A program made the position numbers and the translations under genes. A stretch of DNA of 64,000 nucleotides, from contig NZ_FOXM01000004.1 in the NCBI RefSeq assembly GCF_900115715.1, forward strand, positions 186,001 through 250,000. Reading direction: 5' to 3'. The stretch is from Geopseudomonas sagittaria. GTDB lineage: Bacteria; Pseudomonadota; Gammaproteobacteria; Pseudomonadales; Pseudomonadaceae. Below the pieces are notes generated by a model that did no database searches, was not told the origin of the DNA, and saw only the letters and a program-made list of their open reading frames with translations. Shown piece by piece: positions 34,404 through 43,671 of this stretch; positions within the stretch are counted from its first letter, which is position 1, and every line of letters starts with the position of its first letter.

Positions 34404-34973
34404 ATGAAAAGCACAACCCCCAGCTACCTCAAGCATCACTTCCTGATCGCCATGCCGCACATGGCCGACCCCAACTTCGCCCACACGGTGATCTATCTGG
34501 TCGAGCACAACCAGCATGGCGCCATGGGCCTGGTGATCAACCGCAGCAGCGGCCTCAGTCTGGCCGACGTGCTCGAGCAGTTGCAGCCGGAAAACGAGCC
34601 GGACGAGCGCTGCCGGCACCTGCCGATCTACGCCGGCGGCCCGGTGCACACCGACCGCGGCTTCGTCCTCCACCCGCGCGACTGGAGCTACCAGGCCACC
34701 CTGGAACTCGGCGAGCTGGCGCTGTCCACCTCCCAGGACGTGCTGCTGGCGATCGCCGACGGCAGCGGGCCGCCGCGTCACCTGATCGCCCTCGGCTACG
34801 CCGGCTGGGAGGCCGGCCAGCTGGAGGCCGAGCTGATCGACAATGCCTGGCTGACCTGCCCGGCCGATCCGGCGGTGCTGTTCGACGTCGACGTCGAGCA
34901 GCGCCTGCAGCGCGCCGCCGCGCCGCTGGGCATCGACCTCAGCCTGCTCACCAGCCAGGCCGGCCACGCATGA
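34404..34973 (+). CDS. yqgE: YqgE/AlgH family protein (UPF0301)
   Basis: A 189-aa conserved cytoplasmic protein of the YqgE/AlgH family. Typical segments are LKHHFLIAMPHMADPNFAHTVIYLVEHN, GAMGLVINR, YAGGPVHTDRGFVLH and GYAGWEAGQLEAELIDNAWL. The family is widespread, and P. aeruginosa AlgH was once linked to alginate, but its activity is not settled. Start 34404 (MKSTTPSYLKHHF) fits the family. Its stop overlaps the ruvX ATG. Confidence 0.93.
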   Translation: MKSTTPSYLKHHFLIAMPHMADPNFAHTVIYLVEHNQHGAMGLVINRSSGLSLADVLEQLQPENEPDERCRHLPIYAGGPVHTDRGFVLHPRDWSYQATLELGELALSTSQDVLLAIADGSGPPRHLIALGYAGWEAGQLEAELIDNAWLTCPADPAVLFDVDVEQRLQRAAAPLGIDLSLLTSQAGHA

Positions 34974-35404
34974 GCGCGCCGCGCCTGCTGCTCGGCTTTG
35001 ACTACGGCAGCAAGCAGATCGGTGTCGCCGTCGGCCAAGCGATCACCGGCCAGGCCCGCGAGCTGTGCGTACTCAAGGCGCAGAACGGCGTGCCCGACTG
35101 GACGCAGATCGAGAAGCTGATCCAGGAGTGGCAACCGGACGCCATCGTCGTCGGCCTGCCACTGAACATGGACGGCACGCCCAGCGAGATGAGCGCCCGT
35201 GCCGAGAAATTCGCCCGCCGCCTCAATGGCCGCTTCAACCTGCCGGTATTCACCCACGACGAGCGCCTGACCACCTACGAGGCCAAGGGCCAGCGCCTGG
35301 CCCAGGGTCAGCGCGGCGGCTATCGTGAACGCCCGGTGGATGCGCTGGCCGCCGCCCTGCTGCTCGAGGGCTGGCTGGAGCTGCAACCCGCCCACCCGCT
35401 TTGA
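34970..35404 (+). CDS. ruvX: Holliday-junction-resolvase-like RNase H-fold protein YqgF/RuvX
   Basis: A 144-aa RNase H-like protein involved in pre-16S rRNA 5' end processing. It shows [16 protein letters not shown] (first catalytic Asp), [38 protein letters not shown] and the terminal [14 protein letters not shown] (last catalytic Asp). It starts by ATGA overlap with yqgE, a conserved pairing. Confidence 0.94.
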   Translation: MSAPRLLLGFDYGSKQIGVAVGQAITGQARELCVLKAQNGVPDWTQIEKLIQEWQPDAIVVGLPLNMDGTPSEMSARAEKFARRLNGRFNLPVFTHDERLTTYEAKGQRLAQGQRGGYRERPVDALAAALLLEGWLELQPAHPL

Positions 35405-35421
35405 CTGCCCGAGGAATGCCC

Positions 35422-35937
35422 ATGACCCTGCCCGACCCCGCCGCCCTGCTGGCGCAGATGGCCGCCGAGCTGCGCGCCCACCTCGCCCGCCGCGGCATCC
35501 GCGAACCCCGCTTCATCGGCATCCATACCGGCGGCGTGTGGGTGGCCAGCGCCCTGCTCGAGCAGCTCGGCCACGGCGATGCGCCGCTCGGCGTGCTCAA
35601 CGTGTCCTTCTATCGCGACGACTTCAGCCAGCACGGCCTGCACCCGCAGGTGCGCCCCTCCGAGCTGCCGTTCGAGGTCGAGGGCCAGCACCTGGTGCTG
35701 ATCGACGACGTGCTGATGAGCGGACGCACCGTGCGCGCGGCGCTCAACGCGCTGTTCGACTATGGCCGCCCGGCCAGCGTGACCCTGGTCTGCCTGCTCG
35801 ACCTGGACGCCCGCGAACTGCCGATCCGTGCCGACGTGCTCGGCGCCACCCTGTCGCTGGCCCCCGACCAGCGGGTAAAATTGCACGGTCCCGCACCGCT
35901 CGCCCTCGAGCTGCAGACCCTCGCCGCCTCCCACTGA
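35422..35937 (+). CDS. pyrR: PyrR bifunctional pyrimidine regulator / uracil phosphoribosyltransferase
   Basis: A 171-aa PRTase-fold protein with the PRPP motif [17 protein letters not shown]. It also has [20 protein letters not shown] and [17 protein letters not shown], as in other Pseudomonas PyrR. In this genus PyrR acts in pyrimidine salvage and regulation. Start 35422 ([10 protein letters not shown]) has GAGGA at 35411-35415 in the right place; a TTG at 35401 and an ATG at 35416 are in frame but too close to or before that site. pyrB follows 11 bp later. Confidence 0.9.
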   Translation: MTLPDPAALLAQMAAELRAHLARRGIREPRFIGIHTGGVWVASALLEQLGHGDAPLGVLNVSFYRDDFSQHGLHPQVRPSELPFEVEGQHLVLIDDVLMSGRTVRAALNALFDYGRPASVTLVCLLDLDARELPIRADVLGATLSLAPDQRVKLHGPAPLALELQTLAASH

Positions 35938-35948
35938 GAATTTCCGCG

Positions 35949-36953
35949 ATGACGCCAACCGACGCCAAGCGCCCGTTGCAGCTCAACGACCAGGGCCAGC
36001 TGCGCCACTTCCTGTCGCTCGACGGCCTGCCCCGCGAGCTGCTCACCGAGATCCTCGACACCGCCGACTCCTTCCTCGAGGTCGGCGCCCGCGCGGTGAA
36101 GAAGGTGCCGCTGCTGCGCGGCAAGACCGTGTGCAACGTGTTCTTCGAGAACTCCACGCGCACCCGCACCACCTTCGAGCTGGCCGCCAAGCGCCTGTCC
36201 GCCGACGTGATCACCCTCAACGTGTCGACCTCCTCGACCAGCAAGGGCGAGACGCTGACCGACACCCTGCGCAACCTCGAGGCGATGGCCGCCGACATGT
36301 TCGTGGTGCGCCATGCCGACTCCGGTGCGGCGCACTTCATCGCCGAGCACGTCTGCCCGCACGTGGCGGTGATCAACGGCGGCGACGGCCGCCACGCCCA
36401 CCCCACCCAGGGCATGCTCGACATGCTGACCATCCGCCGCCACAAGGGCAACTTCGAGAACCTCTCGGTGGCCATCGTCGGCGACATCCTGCACTCGCGG
36501 GTGGCGCGCTCCAACATGCTGGCGCTGAAGACCCTCGGCTGCCCGGACATCCGCGTCATCGCGCCGAAGTCCCTGCTGCCGGTCGGCGTCGAGCAGTACG
36601 GCGTGCGCGCCTACACCGACCTGGCCGAAGGCCTCAAGGACGTCGACGTGGTGATCATGCTGCGCCTGCAGCGCGAGCGCATGCAGGGCGGCCTGCTGCC
36701 CAGCGAAGGCGAGTTCTACCGCCTCTACGGCCTCACCGAGCAGCGCCTGGCGCTGGCCAAGCCGGATGCCATCGTCATGCACCCGGGGCCGATCAACCGC
36801 GGCGTGGAGATCGAGTCGGCGGTGGCCGACGGCGCCCAGTCGGTGATTCTCAACCAGGTAACCTACGGCATCGCCATCCGCATGGCCGTGCTGTCCATGG
36901 CCATGAGCGGCCAGCAGACCCAGCGCCAGCTCGAACAGGGAGACGCCCAGTGA
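35949..36953 (+). CDS. pyrB: Aspartate carbamoyltransferase catalytic subunit
   Basis: A 334-aa ATCase that forms carbamoyl-aspartate in de novo pyrimidine synthesis. The carbamoyl-phosphate site [45 protein letters not shown] and [15 protein letters not shown] are all present. The N-terminal extension (about 20 residues before RHFLSLDGL) is typical of Pseudomonas PyrB, which forms a dodecamer with PyrC'. No pyrI is present. The stop overlaps the GTG start of pyrC'. Confidence 0.96.
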   Translation: MTPTDAKRPLQLNDQGQLRHFLSLDGLPRELLTEILDTADSFLEVGARAVKKVPLLRGKTVCNVFFENSTRTRTTFELAAKRLSADVITLNVSTSSTSKGETLTDTLRNLEAMAADMFVVRHADSGAAHFIAEHVCPHVAVINGGDGRHAHPTQGMLDMLTIRRHKGNFENLSVAIVGDILHSRVARSNMLALKTLGCPDIRVIAPKSLLPVGVEQYGVRAYTDLAEGLKDVDVVIMLRLQRERMQGGLLPSEGEFYRLYGLTEQRLALAKPDAIVMHPGPINRGVEIESAVADGAQSVILNQVTYGIAIRMAVLSMAMSGQQTQRQLEQGDAQ

Positions 36954-38221
36954 AACTCAGCATCCACGGCGCCCGCCTGATCGACCCCGCCAGCGGCCTC
37001 GACCAGATCAGCGACATCCACATCGACAGCGGGCGCATCGCCGCCCTCGGCGCAGCCCCGGCCGGCTTCGACGCCGAGCAGCAGATCGCCGCCCACGGCC
37101 TGATCGCTGCCCCCGGCCTGGTCGACCTGGCGGTGAGCCTGCGCGAGCCGGGCTACACCCGCAAGGGCAGCATCGCCAGCGAAACCCGCGCCGCCGCTGC
37201 TGGCGGCGTCACCAGCCTGTGCTGCCCGCCGCTGACCAAGCCGGTACTGGACACCACCGCGGTCGCCGAACTGATCCTCGACCGCGCGGCGGCCGCCGGG
37301 CATGCCCGCGTGTTCCCCATCGGCGCGCTGAGCAAGGGTCTCGACGGCGAGCAGCTGGCCGAACTGGTGGCCCTGCGCGACGCCGGCTGCGTCGCCTTCG
37401 CCAACGGCCTGGCGCCGATGGCCAACAGCCGCGTGCTGCGCCGCGCCCTGGAGTACGCCGCCACCTTCGACCTCACCGTAGTGTTCCACTCCCAGGACCC
37501 CGACCTCGCCGAAGGTGGCCTGGCCCACGAAGGTCCGACCGCCAGCTTCCTCGGCCTGCCGGGCATCCCGGAGACCGCGGAGACCGTGGCGCTGGCGCGC
37601 AACCTGCTGCTGGTCGAGCAGAGCGGCGTGCGCGCCCACTTCAGCCAGCTGACCAGCGCCCGCGGCGTGGAGATGATCGCCGCCGCCCAGGCCCGCGGCC
37701 TGCCGGTGACCGCCGACGTCGCCCTGTACCAGCTGATCCTCACCGACGAGGCGCTGGCCGGCTTCTCCAGCCTGTATCACGTGCAGCCACCGCTGCGCTC
37801 GCGCAGCGACCGCGACGCCCTGCGCGCCGCCGTGCAGAGCGGCGTGGTGCAGGCCATCGCCAGTCACCACCAGCCCCACGAGGCGGACGCCAAGCTGGCG
37901 CCGTTCGGCGCCACCGAACCGGGCATCAGCAGCGTCGAGCTGCTGCTGCCGCTGGCCCTGACCCTGGTCGAGGACGGCCTGCTCGACCTGCCGACCCTGC
38001 TGGCGCGCCTGACCTGCGGCCCGGCCGCCGCCCTGCGCCTGCCGGCCGGCCAGCTGGCCGCCGGCCAGAATGCCGACCTAGTGCTGTTCGACGCCCAGGC
38101 GCAGACCCTGGCCGGCGAGCGCTGGCTGTCGCGCGGCGGCAACAGCCCGTTCCTCGGCCACTGCCTGCCCGGCGCGGTGCGCTACACCCTGCTCGGCGGA
38201 CGCATCAGCCACCAGGCCTGA
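36950..38221 (+). CDS. pyrC': Non-catalytic dihydroorotase-like subunit PyrC'
   Basis: A 423-aa dihydroorotase homologue starting with GTG at 36950. Active enzymes have the metal motif DxHxHxR near the N-terminus; here the segment reads [18 protein letters not shown], so both metal-binding His are lost. This is the known state of Pseudomonas PyrC' (PyrX), which is needed structurally for PyrB activity rather than for catalysis. The rest keeps the amidohydrolase order ([32 protein letters not shown]-like [12 protein letters not shown]). A terminator follows 11 bp after the stop. Confidence 0.93.
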   Translation: MKLSIHGARLIDPASGLDQISDIHIDSGRIAALGAAPAGFDAEQQIAAHGLIAAPGLVDLAVSLREPGYTRKGSIASETRAAAAGGVTSLCCPPLTKPVLDTTAVAELILDRAAAAGHARVFPIGALSKGLDGEQLAELVALRDAGCVAFANGLAPMANSRVLRRALEYAATFDLTVVFHSQDPDLAEGGLAHEGPTASFLGLPGIPETAETVALARNLLLVEQSGVRAHFSQLTSARGVEMIAAAQARGLPVTADVALYQLILTDEALAGFSSLYHVQPPLRSRSDRDALRAAVQSGVVQAIASHHQPHEADAKLAPFGATEPGISSVELLLPLALTLVEDGLLDLPTLLARLTCGPAAALRLPAGQLAAGQNADLVLFDAQAQTLAGERWLSRGGNSPFLGHCLPGAVRYTLLGGRISHQA

Positions 38222-38232
38222 TCGGCTGCGCA

Positions 38233-38268
38233 AACGACAAGGCCCGCCATTTGGCGGGCCTTGTCGTT
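38233..38268. terminator. Bidirectional terminator after pyrC'
   Basis: AACGACAAGGCCCGCCA pairs with TGGCGGGCCTTGTCGTT around a 2-nt loop, and also ends the convergent TM2 gene. Confidence 0.9.
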
Positions 38269-38279
38269 GTGGGCGGGAT

Positions 38280-38684
38280 TCAGAAGCGCCAGGCGTTGCG
38301 GATCGAGATCTGGTCGTTGAGCGTCCAGAAGTCGTAGAGCACGCCGATCAGGAAGAAGCCACCGGTGCACAGGTAGAGGATGCCGGTGAACCACTTGCCC
38401 ATGTACATGCGGTGCACGCCGAATACGCCGAGGAAGGTCAGCAGGATCCACGCCACGTTGTAGCTGGTGCGCCCGCTGTTGAAGCGCAGGTCGGCCTCGC
38501 GATCCATGCCCGGGATCAGGAACAGGTCGATCAGCCAGCCGATGCCGAGCAGGCCGAGGGTGAAGAACCACAGGGTGCCGGTCACCGGACGCCCGTAGTA
38601 GAAGCGGTGCGCGCCGAGAAAGCCGAAGATCCACAACAGGTAGCCGATCAGCTTGCTGTGGGTGTCCCGGGTCAATGTCGTCAT
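38280..38684 (-). CDS. TM2-domain membrane protein
   Basis: A 134-aa protein with two tandem TM2 modules. Each has a G-x-F-G-x-H-R-x-Y-x-G signature: FGFLGAHRFYYGRPVTG and LGVFGVHRMYMGKWFTG, followed by a helix and a terminal D (IDLFLIPG, YDFWTL). Four membrane helices are expected. The function of bacterial TM2 proteins is unknown. It lies 79 bp after pilU on the same strand, so it may be cotranscribed. Confidence 0.85.
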   Translation of the reverse strand: MTTLTRDTHSKLIGYLLWIFGFLGAHRFYYGRPVTGTLWFFTLGLLGIGWLIDLFLIPGMDREADLRFNSGRTSYNVAWILLTFLGVFGVHRMYMGKWFTGILYLCTGGFFLIGVLYDFWTLNDQISIRNAWRF

Positions 38685-38763
38685 GCTGCCTCCTGGAAAG
38701 AATCAAGGGTGGCAAGCCAAGGCTGCCACCCGCTTCGACCGACGGTACGCCCAGGCGTTCCCT

Positions 38764-39912
38764 TCAGCGGCGGCGCAGCCCCGGCTGATCCTCGTCGCTG
38801 CGCTCGAGGCTCAGGCTCTGGGTCAGGCTGCCGAGGTGCTCGGCATCGGTTTCCGAACCGAGCTTGATCATCAGGCGCAGGTCGTTGGCCGAGTCGGCAT
38901 GGGCCAGGGCATCCTCGTAGGTGATCTCGCCGTTGCTGTACAGCTGGTACAGCGCCTGGTCGAAGGTCTGCATGCCCTGCTCGCTGGAGCGCTTCATCAG
39001 GTTCTTCAGCTCGTGCACCTCGCCCTTGCGGATCAGGTCGGCGGCCAATGGCGTGTTGATCAACACCTCGATCACCACCCGGCGGCCCTTGCCGTCCGGG
39101 GTCGGCACCAGCTGCTGGGCGACGATCGCCTTGAGGTTGAGCGACAGATCCATCCACGCCTGCTCGTGACGGTCCGCCGGGAAGAAGTGGATGATGCGAT
39201 CGAGCGCCTGGTTGGCGTTGTTGGCGTGCAGGGTGGCCAGGCACAGGTGGCCGGTTTCGGCGAAGGCCACCGCGTAGTCCATGGTCTCGCGGGTGCGCAC
39301 CTCGCCGATCATGATCACGTCCGGCGCCTGGCGCAGGGTGTTCTTCAGCGCCACCTCGAACGACTCGGTATCGATGCCCACCTCGCGCTGGGTGACGATG
39401 CAGCCCTGGTGCTGGTGGATGAACTCGATGGGGTCCTCGATGGTGATGATGTGGCCCTGGGAGTTGCGGTTGCGCTCGCCGATCATCGCCGCCAGCGAGG
39501 TCGACTTGCCCGCGCCGGTACCGCCGACGAACAGCACCAGGCCGCGCTTGCTCATCGACAGCTGCTTGAGCACGTCGGGCAGCTTGAGCTCCTCGATGGT
39601 CGGGATGTTGGTCTCGATGCGGCGCAGCACCATACCCACCAGGTTGCGCTGGTAGAAGGCGCTGACCCGGAAACGGCCGACGCCGCGCGCGCTGATGGCG
39701 AAGTTGCACTCGTGGGTCTCGGCCAGCTCGCGGCGCTGCTGCTCGTTCATCACCGACAGCACGGTCTCGCGGGTCTGCTCGGGCGACATCGGGTTCTTGG
39801 TCACCGGCAGGATGCGCCCGTTGACCTTCATCGACGGCGGCACCCCGGCGGTGATGAACAGGTCGGAGCCACCCTTCTCGATCATCAGGCGCAGCAGTTT
39901 CTCGAATTCCAT
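38764..39912 (-). CDS. pilU: Twitching motility ATPase PilU
   Basis: A 382-aa hexameric secretion-type ATPase assisting pilus retraction. It has Walker A GGTGAGKST, the Asp box ITIEDPIEFIH, Walker B APDVIMIGEVRTRETM and the His box ATLHANNANQALDR. The C-terminal tail (ETDAEHLGSLTQSLSLERSDEDQPGLRRR) extends past the PilT end, as in other PilU. It lies 75 bp after pilT on the same strand. PilU depends on PilT to retract pili. Confidence 0.95.
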   Translation of the reverse strand: MEFEKLLRLMIEKGGSDLFITAGVPPSMKVNGRILPVTKNPMSPEQTRETVLSVMNEQQRRELAETHECNFAISARGVGRFRVSAFYQRNLVGMVLRRIETNIPTIEELKLPDVLKQLSMSKRGLVLFVGGTGAGKSTSLAAMIGERNRNSQGHIITIEDPIEFIHQHQGCIVTQREVGIDTESFEVALKNTLRQAPDVIMIGEVRTRETMDYAVAFAETGHLCLATLHANNANQALDRIIHFFPADRHEQAWMDLSLNLKAIVAQQLVPTPDGKGRRVVIEVLINTPLAADLIRKGEVHELKNLMKRSSEQGMQTFDQALYQLYSNGEITYEDALAHADSANDLRLMIKLGSETDAEHLGSLTQSLSLERSDEDQPGLRRR

Positions 39913-39987
39913 GGTTTTCCCTTGATGCTTCGCGCTGCCCGGGCAGCGTGGCAGCCAGGCGCCCGACCGGGCGACCTGGCCGGACGG

Positions 39988-41022
39988 TTACAGGCTTTCC
40001 GGCGACTTGGCCTTTTCCTTGGCCGCCTCGCGGCTGACCAGACCCTTGCTGAGCAGGGTCTTCAGGCAGGCGTCGAGGGTTTGCATGCCCAGCGCACCAC
40101 CGGTCTGGATCGCCGAATACATCTGCGCCACCTTGTCCTCGCGGATCAGGTTGCGGATCGCCGGGGTGCCGATCATGATCTCGTGGGCCGCCACCCGGCC
40201 GCCGCCGGTCTTCTTCAGCAGGGTCTGTGAGATCACCGCCTGCAGCGACTCGGAGAGCATGGAGCGGACCATGGACTTCTCCTCGGCGGGGAACACGTCG
40301 ACCACCCGGTCGATGGTCTTGGCCGCCGAGGTGGTGTGCAGGGTGCCGAACACCAGGTGACCGGTTTCCGCGGCGGTCAGCGCCAGGCGGATGGTCTCCA
40401 GGTCGCGCATCTCGCCGACCAGGATGATGTCCGGGTCCTCACGCAGCGCCGAGCGCAGCGCCTCGGCGAAGCCGAGGGTATCGCGATGCACCTCGCGCTG
40501 GTTGACCAGGCACTTCTTCGACTCGTGGACGAATTCGATCGGGTCCTCGATGGTGAGGATGTGGTGGTACTTGTTGCTGTTGATGTAGTCGATCATCGCC
40601 GCCAGGGTGGTCGACTTGCCCGAACCGGTCGGTCCGGTGACCAGCACCAGGCCGCGCGGCACGTCGGAGATCTTCTTGAACACCTCGCCCATGCCGAGGT
40701 CTTCCATGCTCAGCACCCGCGAGGGAATGGTCCGGAACACCGCGCCGGAACCGCGGTTCTGGTTGAACGCGTTGACCCGGAAGCGCGCGACGCCAGGCAC
40801 CTCGAAGGAGAAGTCGGTCTCGAGGAACTCCTCGAAGTCCTTGCGCTGCTTGTCGTTCATGATGTCGTAGATCAGCGCATGCACCTGCTTGTGCTCCATC
40901 GGCGGCAGGTTGATGCGGCGCACGTCGCCATCGACGCGGATCATCGGCGGCAGACCGGCGGAGAGGTGCAGGTCCGATGCGCCCTGCTTGGCGCTGAAGG
41001 CCAGCAGCTCGGTAATATCCAT
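39988..41022 (-). CDS. pilT: Type IV pilus retraction ATPase PilT
   Basis: A 344-aa retraction motor. Walker A GPTGSGKST (130-138), Asp box LTIEDPIEFVHES, Walker B DPDIILVGEMRDLETI, His box GTLHTTSAAKTIDRV and the PilT-specific AIRNLIRE motif near the C-terminus are all present. Start 41022 (MDITELLAFSAKQGASDLHLSAG) matches the family length; an upstream in-frame start at 41034 adds only MGTP. It is divergent from yggS across 72 bp. Confidence 0.97.
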   Translation of the reverse strand: MDITELLAFSAKQGASDLHLSAGLPPMIRVDGDVRRINLPPMEHKQVHALIYDIMNDKQRKDFEEFLETDFSFEVPGVARFRVNAFNQNRGSGAVFRTIPSRVLSMEDLGMGEVFKKISDVPRGLVLVTGPTGSGKSTTLAAMIDYINSNKYHHILTIEDPIEFVHESKKCLVNQREVHRDTLGFAEALRSALREDPDIILVGEMRDLETIRLALTAAETGHLVFGTLHTTSAAKTIDRVVDVFPAEEKSMVRSMLSESLQAVISQTLLKKTGGGRVAAHEIMIGTPAIRNLIREDKVAQMYSAIQTGGALGMQTLDACLKTLLSKGLVSREAAKEKAKSPESL

Positions 41023-41094
41023 GGGGGTCCCCAATCACAAACAAGCGGGTAGAATGCTGCGACAGCCAGCGGCCGGTGCAGGAAGCGGAAGTAA

Positions 41095-41802
41095 ATGTCC
41101 ACGATCCACGACAATATTGCAAAGGTCCGAACGCGCATCCGTGAGGCGGCGCAAGCATCCGGTCGCGATCCGCAGGCGGTGCAGCTGCTGGCGGTGAGCA
41201 AGACCAAGCCGGCGCACGCCCTGCGCGAGGCCTTCGCCTGCGGCCAGCGCGACTTCGGCGAGAACTACCTGCAGGAGGCCCTGGCCAAGCAGGCCGAACT
41301 GGCCGACCTGGATCTCGTCTGGCATTTCATCGGCCCGATCCAGTCGAACAAGACCAAGCCGCTGGCCGAGCACTTCGCCTGGGTGCACTCGGTGGATCGC
41401 CTGAAGATCGCCGAGCGCCTGTCCGCCCAGCGCCCCGCACACCTCGCCCCCCTGAACATCTGCCTGCAGGTCAACGTCAGCGGCGAGGCCAGCAAGTCCG
41501 GCTGCAACCCCGACGAGCTGCCGGCGCTGGCCGCCGCGGTGGCCGCGCTGCCCAACCTGCGCCTGCGCGGACTGATGGCGATTCCCGAACCGACCGCGGA
41601 GGTCGCCGCCCAGCGCGCCGCCTTCGCCCGCCTGCGCCAGCTGCAGGAAAGCCTGTCGCTGCCCCTCGACACCCTGTCGATGGGCATGAGCGACGACCTC
41701 GAAGCGGCGATCGCCGAAGGCGCCAGCTGGGTGCGCATCGGCAGCGCGCTGTTCGGCGCCCGCGACTACCCTCAGAAAGCTTCCGAGAGCCCCGCCCGCT
41801 GA
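41095..41802 (+). CDS. yggS: YggS-family pyridoxal phosphate homeostasis protein
   Basis: A 235-aa PLP-binding TIM-barrel protein (COG0325) that buffers cellular PLP. The PLP lysine is in LLAVSKTKP, with FGENYLQEAL, WHFIGPIQSNKTK, VHSVDRLKIAERL and SMGMSDDLEAAIAEGASWVRIGSALFG. GGAAG-type Shine-Dalgarno bases (GGAAG, 41085-41089) precede the ATG. It heads the yggS-proC-yggT-yggU cluster common in gammaproteobacteria, divergent from pilT. Confidence 0.95.
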   Translation: MSTIHDNIAKVRTRIREAAQASGRDPQAVQLLAVSKTKPAHALREAFACGQRDFGENYLQEALAKQAELADLDLVWHFIGPIQSNKTKPLAEHFAWVHSVDRLKIAERLSAQRPAHLAPLNICLQVNVSGEASKSGCNPDELPALAAAVAALPNLRLRGLMAIPEPTAEVAAQRAAFARLRQLQESLSLPLDTLSMGMSDDLEAAIAEGASWVRIGSALFGARDYPQKASESPAR

Positions 41803-41838
41803 GGCGGCGCCCTCCCCGACCTGAAAGGAACTTGCCCC

Positions 41839-42657
41839 ATGACTCATCCGCGCATCGCCTTCATCGGCGCCGGCAACATGGCCACCAGCCTGATCGGCGG
41901 GCTGATCGCCCGTGCCGTGCCCGCCGAGCGCATCACCGCCAGCGAACCCTCCGCCGAGCAGCGTGAGCGCATCGCCGGCGAGCACGGCATCGCCGTGTTC
42001 GCCGACAACGCCGCCGCCGTGGCCGGCGCGGACATCGTGGTGCTGGCGGTCAAGCCGCAGGTGATGAAGGAAGTCTGCCAGGCCCTGGCCCCGGCGCTGC
42101 CGGCCGGCGTGCTGGTGGTCTCCATCGCCGCCGGCATCCCCTGCGCCAGCCTCGAGCGCTGGCTCGGCGAGCAGGCCATCGTGCGCTGCATGCCCAACAC
42201 CCCGGCACTGCTCCACGAAGGCGCCAGCGGCCTGTACGCCAACGCGCGCACCAGCGCCGCGCAGCGCGAGCAGGCCGAGGCCCTGCTGGATGCGGTCGGC
42301 CTGGTGCTGTGGCTGGACAACGAGCAGCAGATCGATGCGGTGACCGCGGTGTCCGGCAGCGGCCCGGCCTACTTCTTCCTGCTCATGGAGGCGATGACCG
42401 CCGCCGGCGAGCGCCTCGGCCTGCCCGCCGCCACCGCCAGCCTGCTGGCCCGGCAGACCGCCTTCGGCGCGGCGCGCATGGCCCTGGTCAGCGACTTCGA
42501 CCCGGCCGAACTGCGCCGCCGGGTGACCTCACCCAACGGCACCACCGAGGCGGCGATCAAGGCCTTCCAGGCCGGCGGCTTCGAGGCGCTGGTCGACCAG
42601 GCCCTGCACGCCGCCGCCCACCGCTCGGCCGAACTCGCCGAACAGCTCGGCCAATAA
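41839..42657 (+). CDS. proC: Pyrroline-5-carboxylate reductase
   Basis: A 272-aa NAD(P)H enzyme for the last step of proline synthesis. The Rossmann start is IAFIGAGNMATSLIGGL, followed by VLAVKPQVMKEV, RCMPNTPALLHEGASGLYAN and the conserved VSGSGPAYFFLLMEAM. The C-terminal dimer domain has VTSPNGTTEAAIKAFQAGGF. A clear GAAAGGAA Shine-Dalgarno precedes it. It lies 36 bp after yggS and 9 bp before yggT. Confidence 0.96.
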   Translation: MTHPRIAFIGAGNMATSLIGGLIARAVPAERITASEPSAEQRERIAGEHGIAVFADNAAAVAGADIVVLAVKPQVMKEVCQALAPALPAGVLVVSIAAGIPCASLERWLGEQAIVRCMPNTPALLHEGASGLYANARTSAAQREQAEALLDAVGLVLWLDNEQQIDAVTAVSGSGPAYFFLLMEAMTAAGERLGLPAATASLLARQTAFGAARMALVSDFDPAELRRRVTSPNGTTEAAIKAFQAGGFEALVDQALHAAAHRSAELAEQLGQ

Positions 42658-42666
42658 GGAGCCCCG

Positions 42667-43260
42667 ATGAACGGACTCAACACCGCCGCCGTCTACGTCG
42701 TGCAGACCCTCGGCAGCCTGTACCTGCTGATCGTCCTGCTGCGCTTCATCCTCCAGCTGGTGCGCGCCGACTTCTACAATCCGCTCAGCCAGTTCGCGGT
42801 CAAGGCCACCAAGCCGCTGCTCAACCCGCTGCGCAAGGTGATTCCCGGCTTCGGCGGCCTGGACCTGGCCTCCCTGGTGCTGGCGCTGCTGATCCAACTG
42901 CTGCTGATGATCCTCACGCTGCTGCTGATGGGCTACGGCATCGGCGCCCTGCTGCCACAGCTGCTGGTGTGGTCGGTGATCGGCGTCACCGCGCTGTTCG
43001 TGAAGATCTTCTTCTTCGCCCTGATCGCCAGCGTGATCCTCTCCTGGGTCGCCCCGCACAGCCACAATCCCGGCGCCCAGCTGGTCAACCAGCTCTGCGA
43101 GCCGCTGCTGGCGCCGATCCGGCGCATCCTGCCGAACCTCGGCGGCCTGGATATCTCGCCGATCTTCGCCTTCATCGCGCTGAACCTGGTGGACATGCTG
43201 GTGATCAAGAATCTCGCCGCCATGACCAGCATGCCGCAACTGCTCAGCCCGTTCCTGTAA
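42667..43260 (+). CDS. yggT: YggT-family membrane protein
   Basis: A 197-aa integral membrane protein with two YggT repeats. Each has the pattern around LLRFILQLVRADFYNPLSQFAVKATKPLLNPLRKVIPG and SVILSWVAPHSHNPGAQLVNQLCEPLLAPIRRILP. Four or more helices are expected. The family is linked to osmotic or K+ stress in some bacteria, but the mechanism is unknown. Its TAA is directly followed by the yggU ATG. Confidence 0.92.
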   Translation: MNGLNTAAVYVVQTLGSLYLLIVLLRFILQLVRADFYNPLSQFAVKATKPLLNPLRKVIPGFGGLDLASLVLALLIQLLLMILTLLLMGYGIGALLPQLLVWSVIGVTALFVKIFFFALIASVILSWVAPHSHNPGAQLVNQLCEPLLAPIRRILPNLGGLDISPIFAFIALNLVDMLVIKNLAAMTSMPQLLSPFL

Positions 43261-43590
43261 ATGAGCTGGTTCCGCTGGGACGGCGCGGACCTGATCCTCG
43301 CCTGCCACCTGCAGCCCAAGGCCAGCAAGGACGAGTTCGCCGGACTGCATGGCGAGCGCCTGAAGATCCGCCTCACCGCGCCGCCGGTGGAGGGCAAGGC
43401 CAACGCTCACCTGCTGGCCTTCCTCGGCAAGGCCTTCGGCGTGGCCAAGAGCCAGGTCAGCCTGGAAAGCGGCGACCTCAACCGACAGAAGCGCGTGCGT
43501 ATCCACGCGCCGCAGCAGCTGCCGGCGGAGCTGGCCGCGGAACTCGAGGCCGGACGCCAGGCGCAGCGTGGCTCAGGCCAAAGGCCGTAA
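43261..43590 (+). CDS. yggU: YggU-family protein (DUF167)
   Basis: A 109-aa small conserved protein. Typical DUF167 residues are LQPKASKDEFAGLHGERLKIRLTAPPVEGKANAHLLAFLGKAFGV and VSLESGDLNRQKRVRIHAP. No enzymatic activity is known for the family. It starts immediately after the yggT stop, so it is probably coupled. An 81-bp gap before metX holds that gene's likely promoter. Confidence 0.92.
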   Translation: MSWFRWDGADLILACHLQPKASKDEFAGLHGERLKIRLTAPPVEGKANAHLLAFLGKAFGVAKSQVSLESGDLNRQKRVRIHAPQQLPAELAAELEAGRQAQRGSGQRP

Positions 43591-43671
43591 CCCCCCCCTT
43601 CCACCCGCGCCCTTGCCCCTCGGGGGCGCGCTCTTTAGACTGGCGCACTTCATTTTTCGAGAGCAGGGTCG

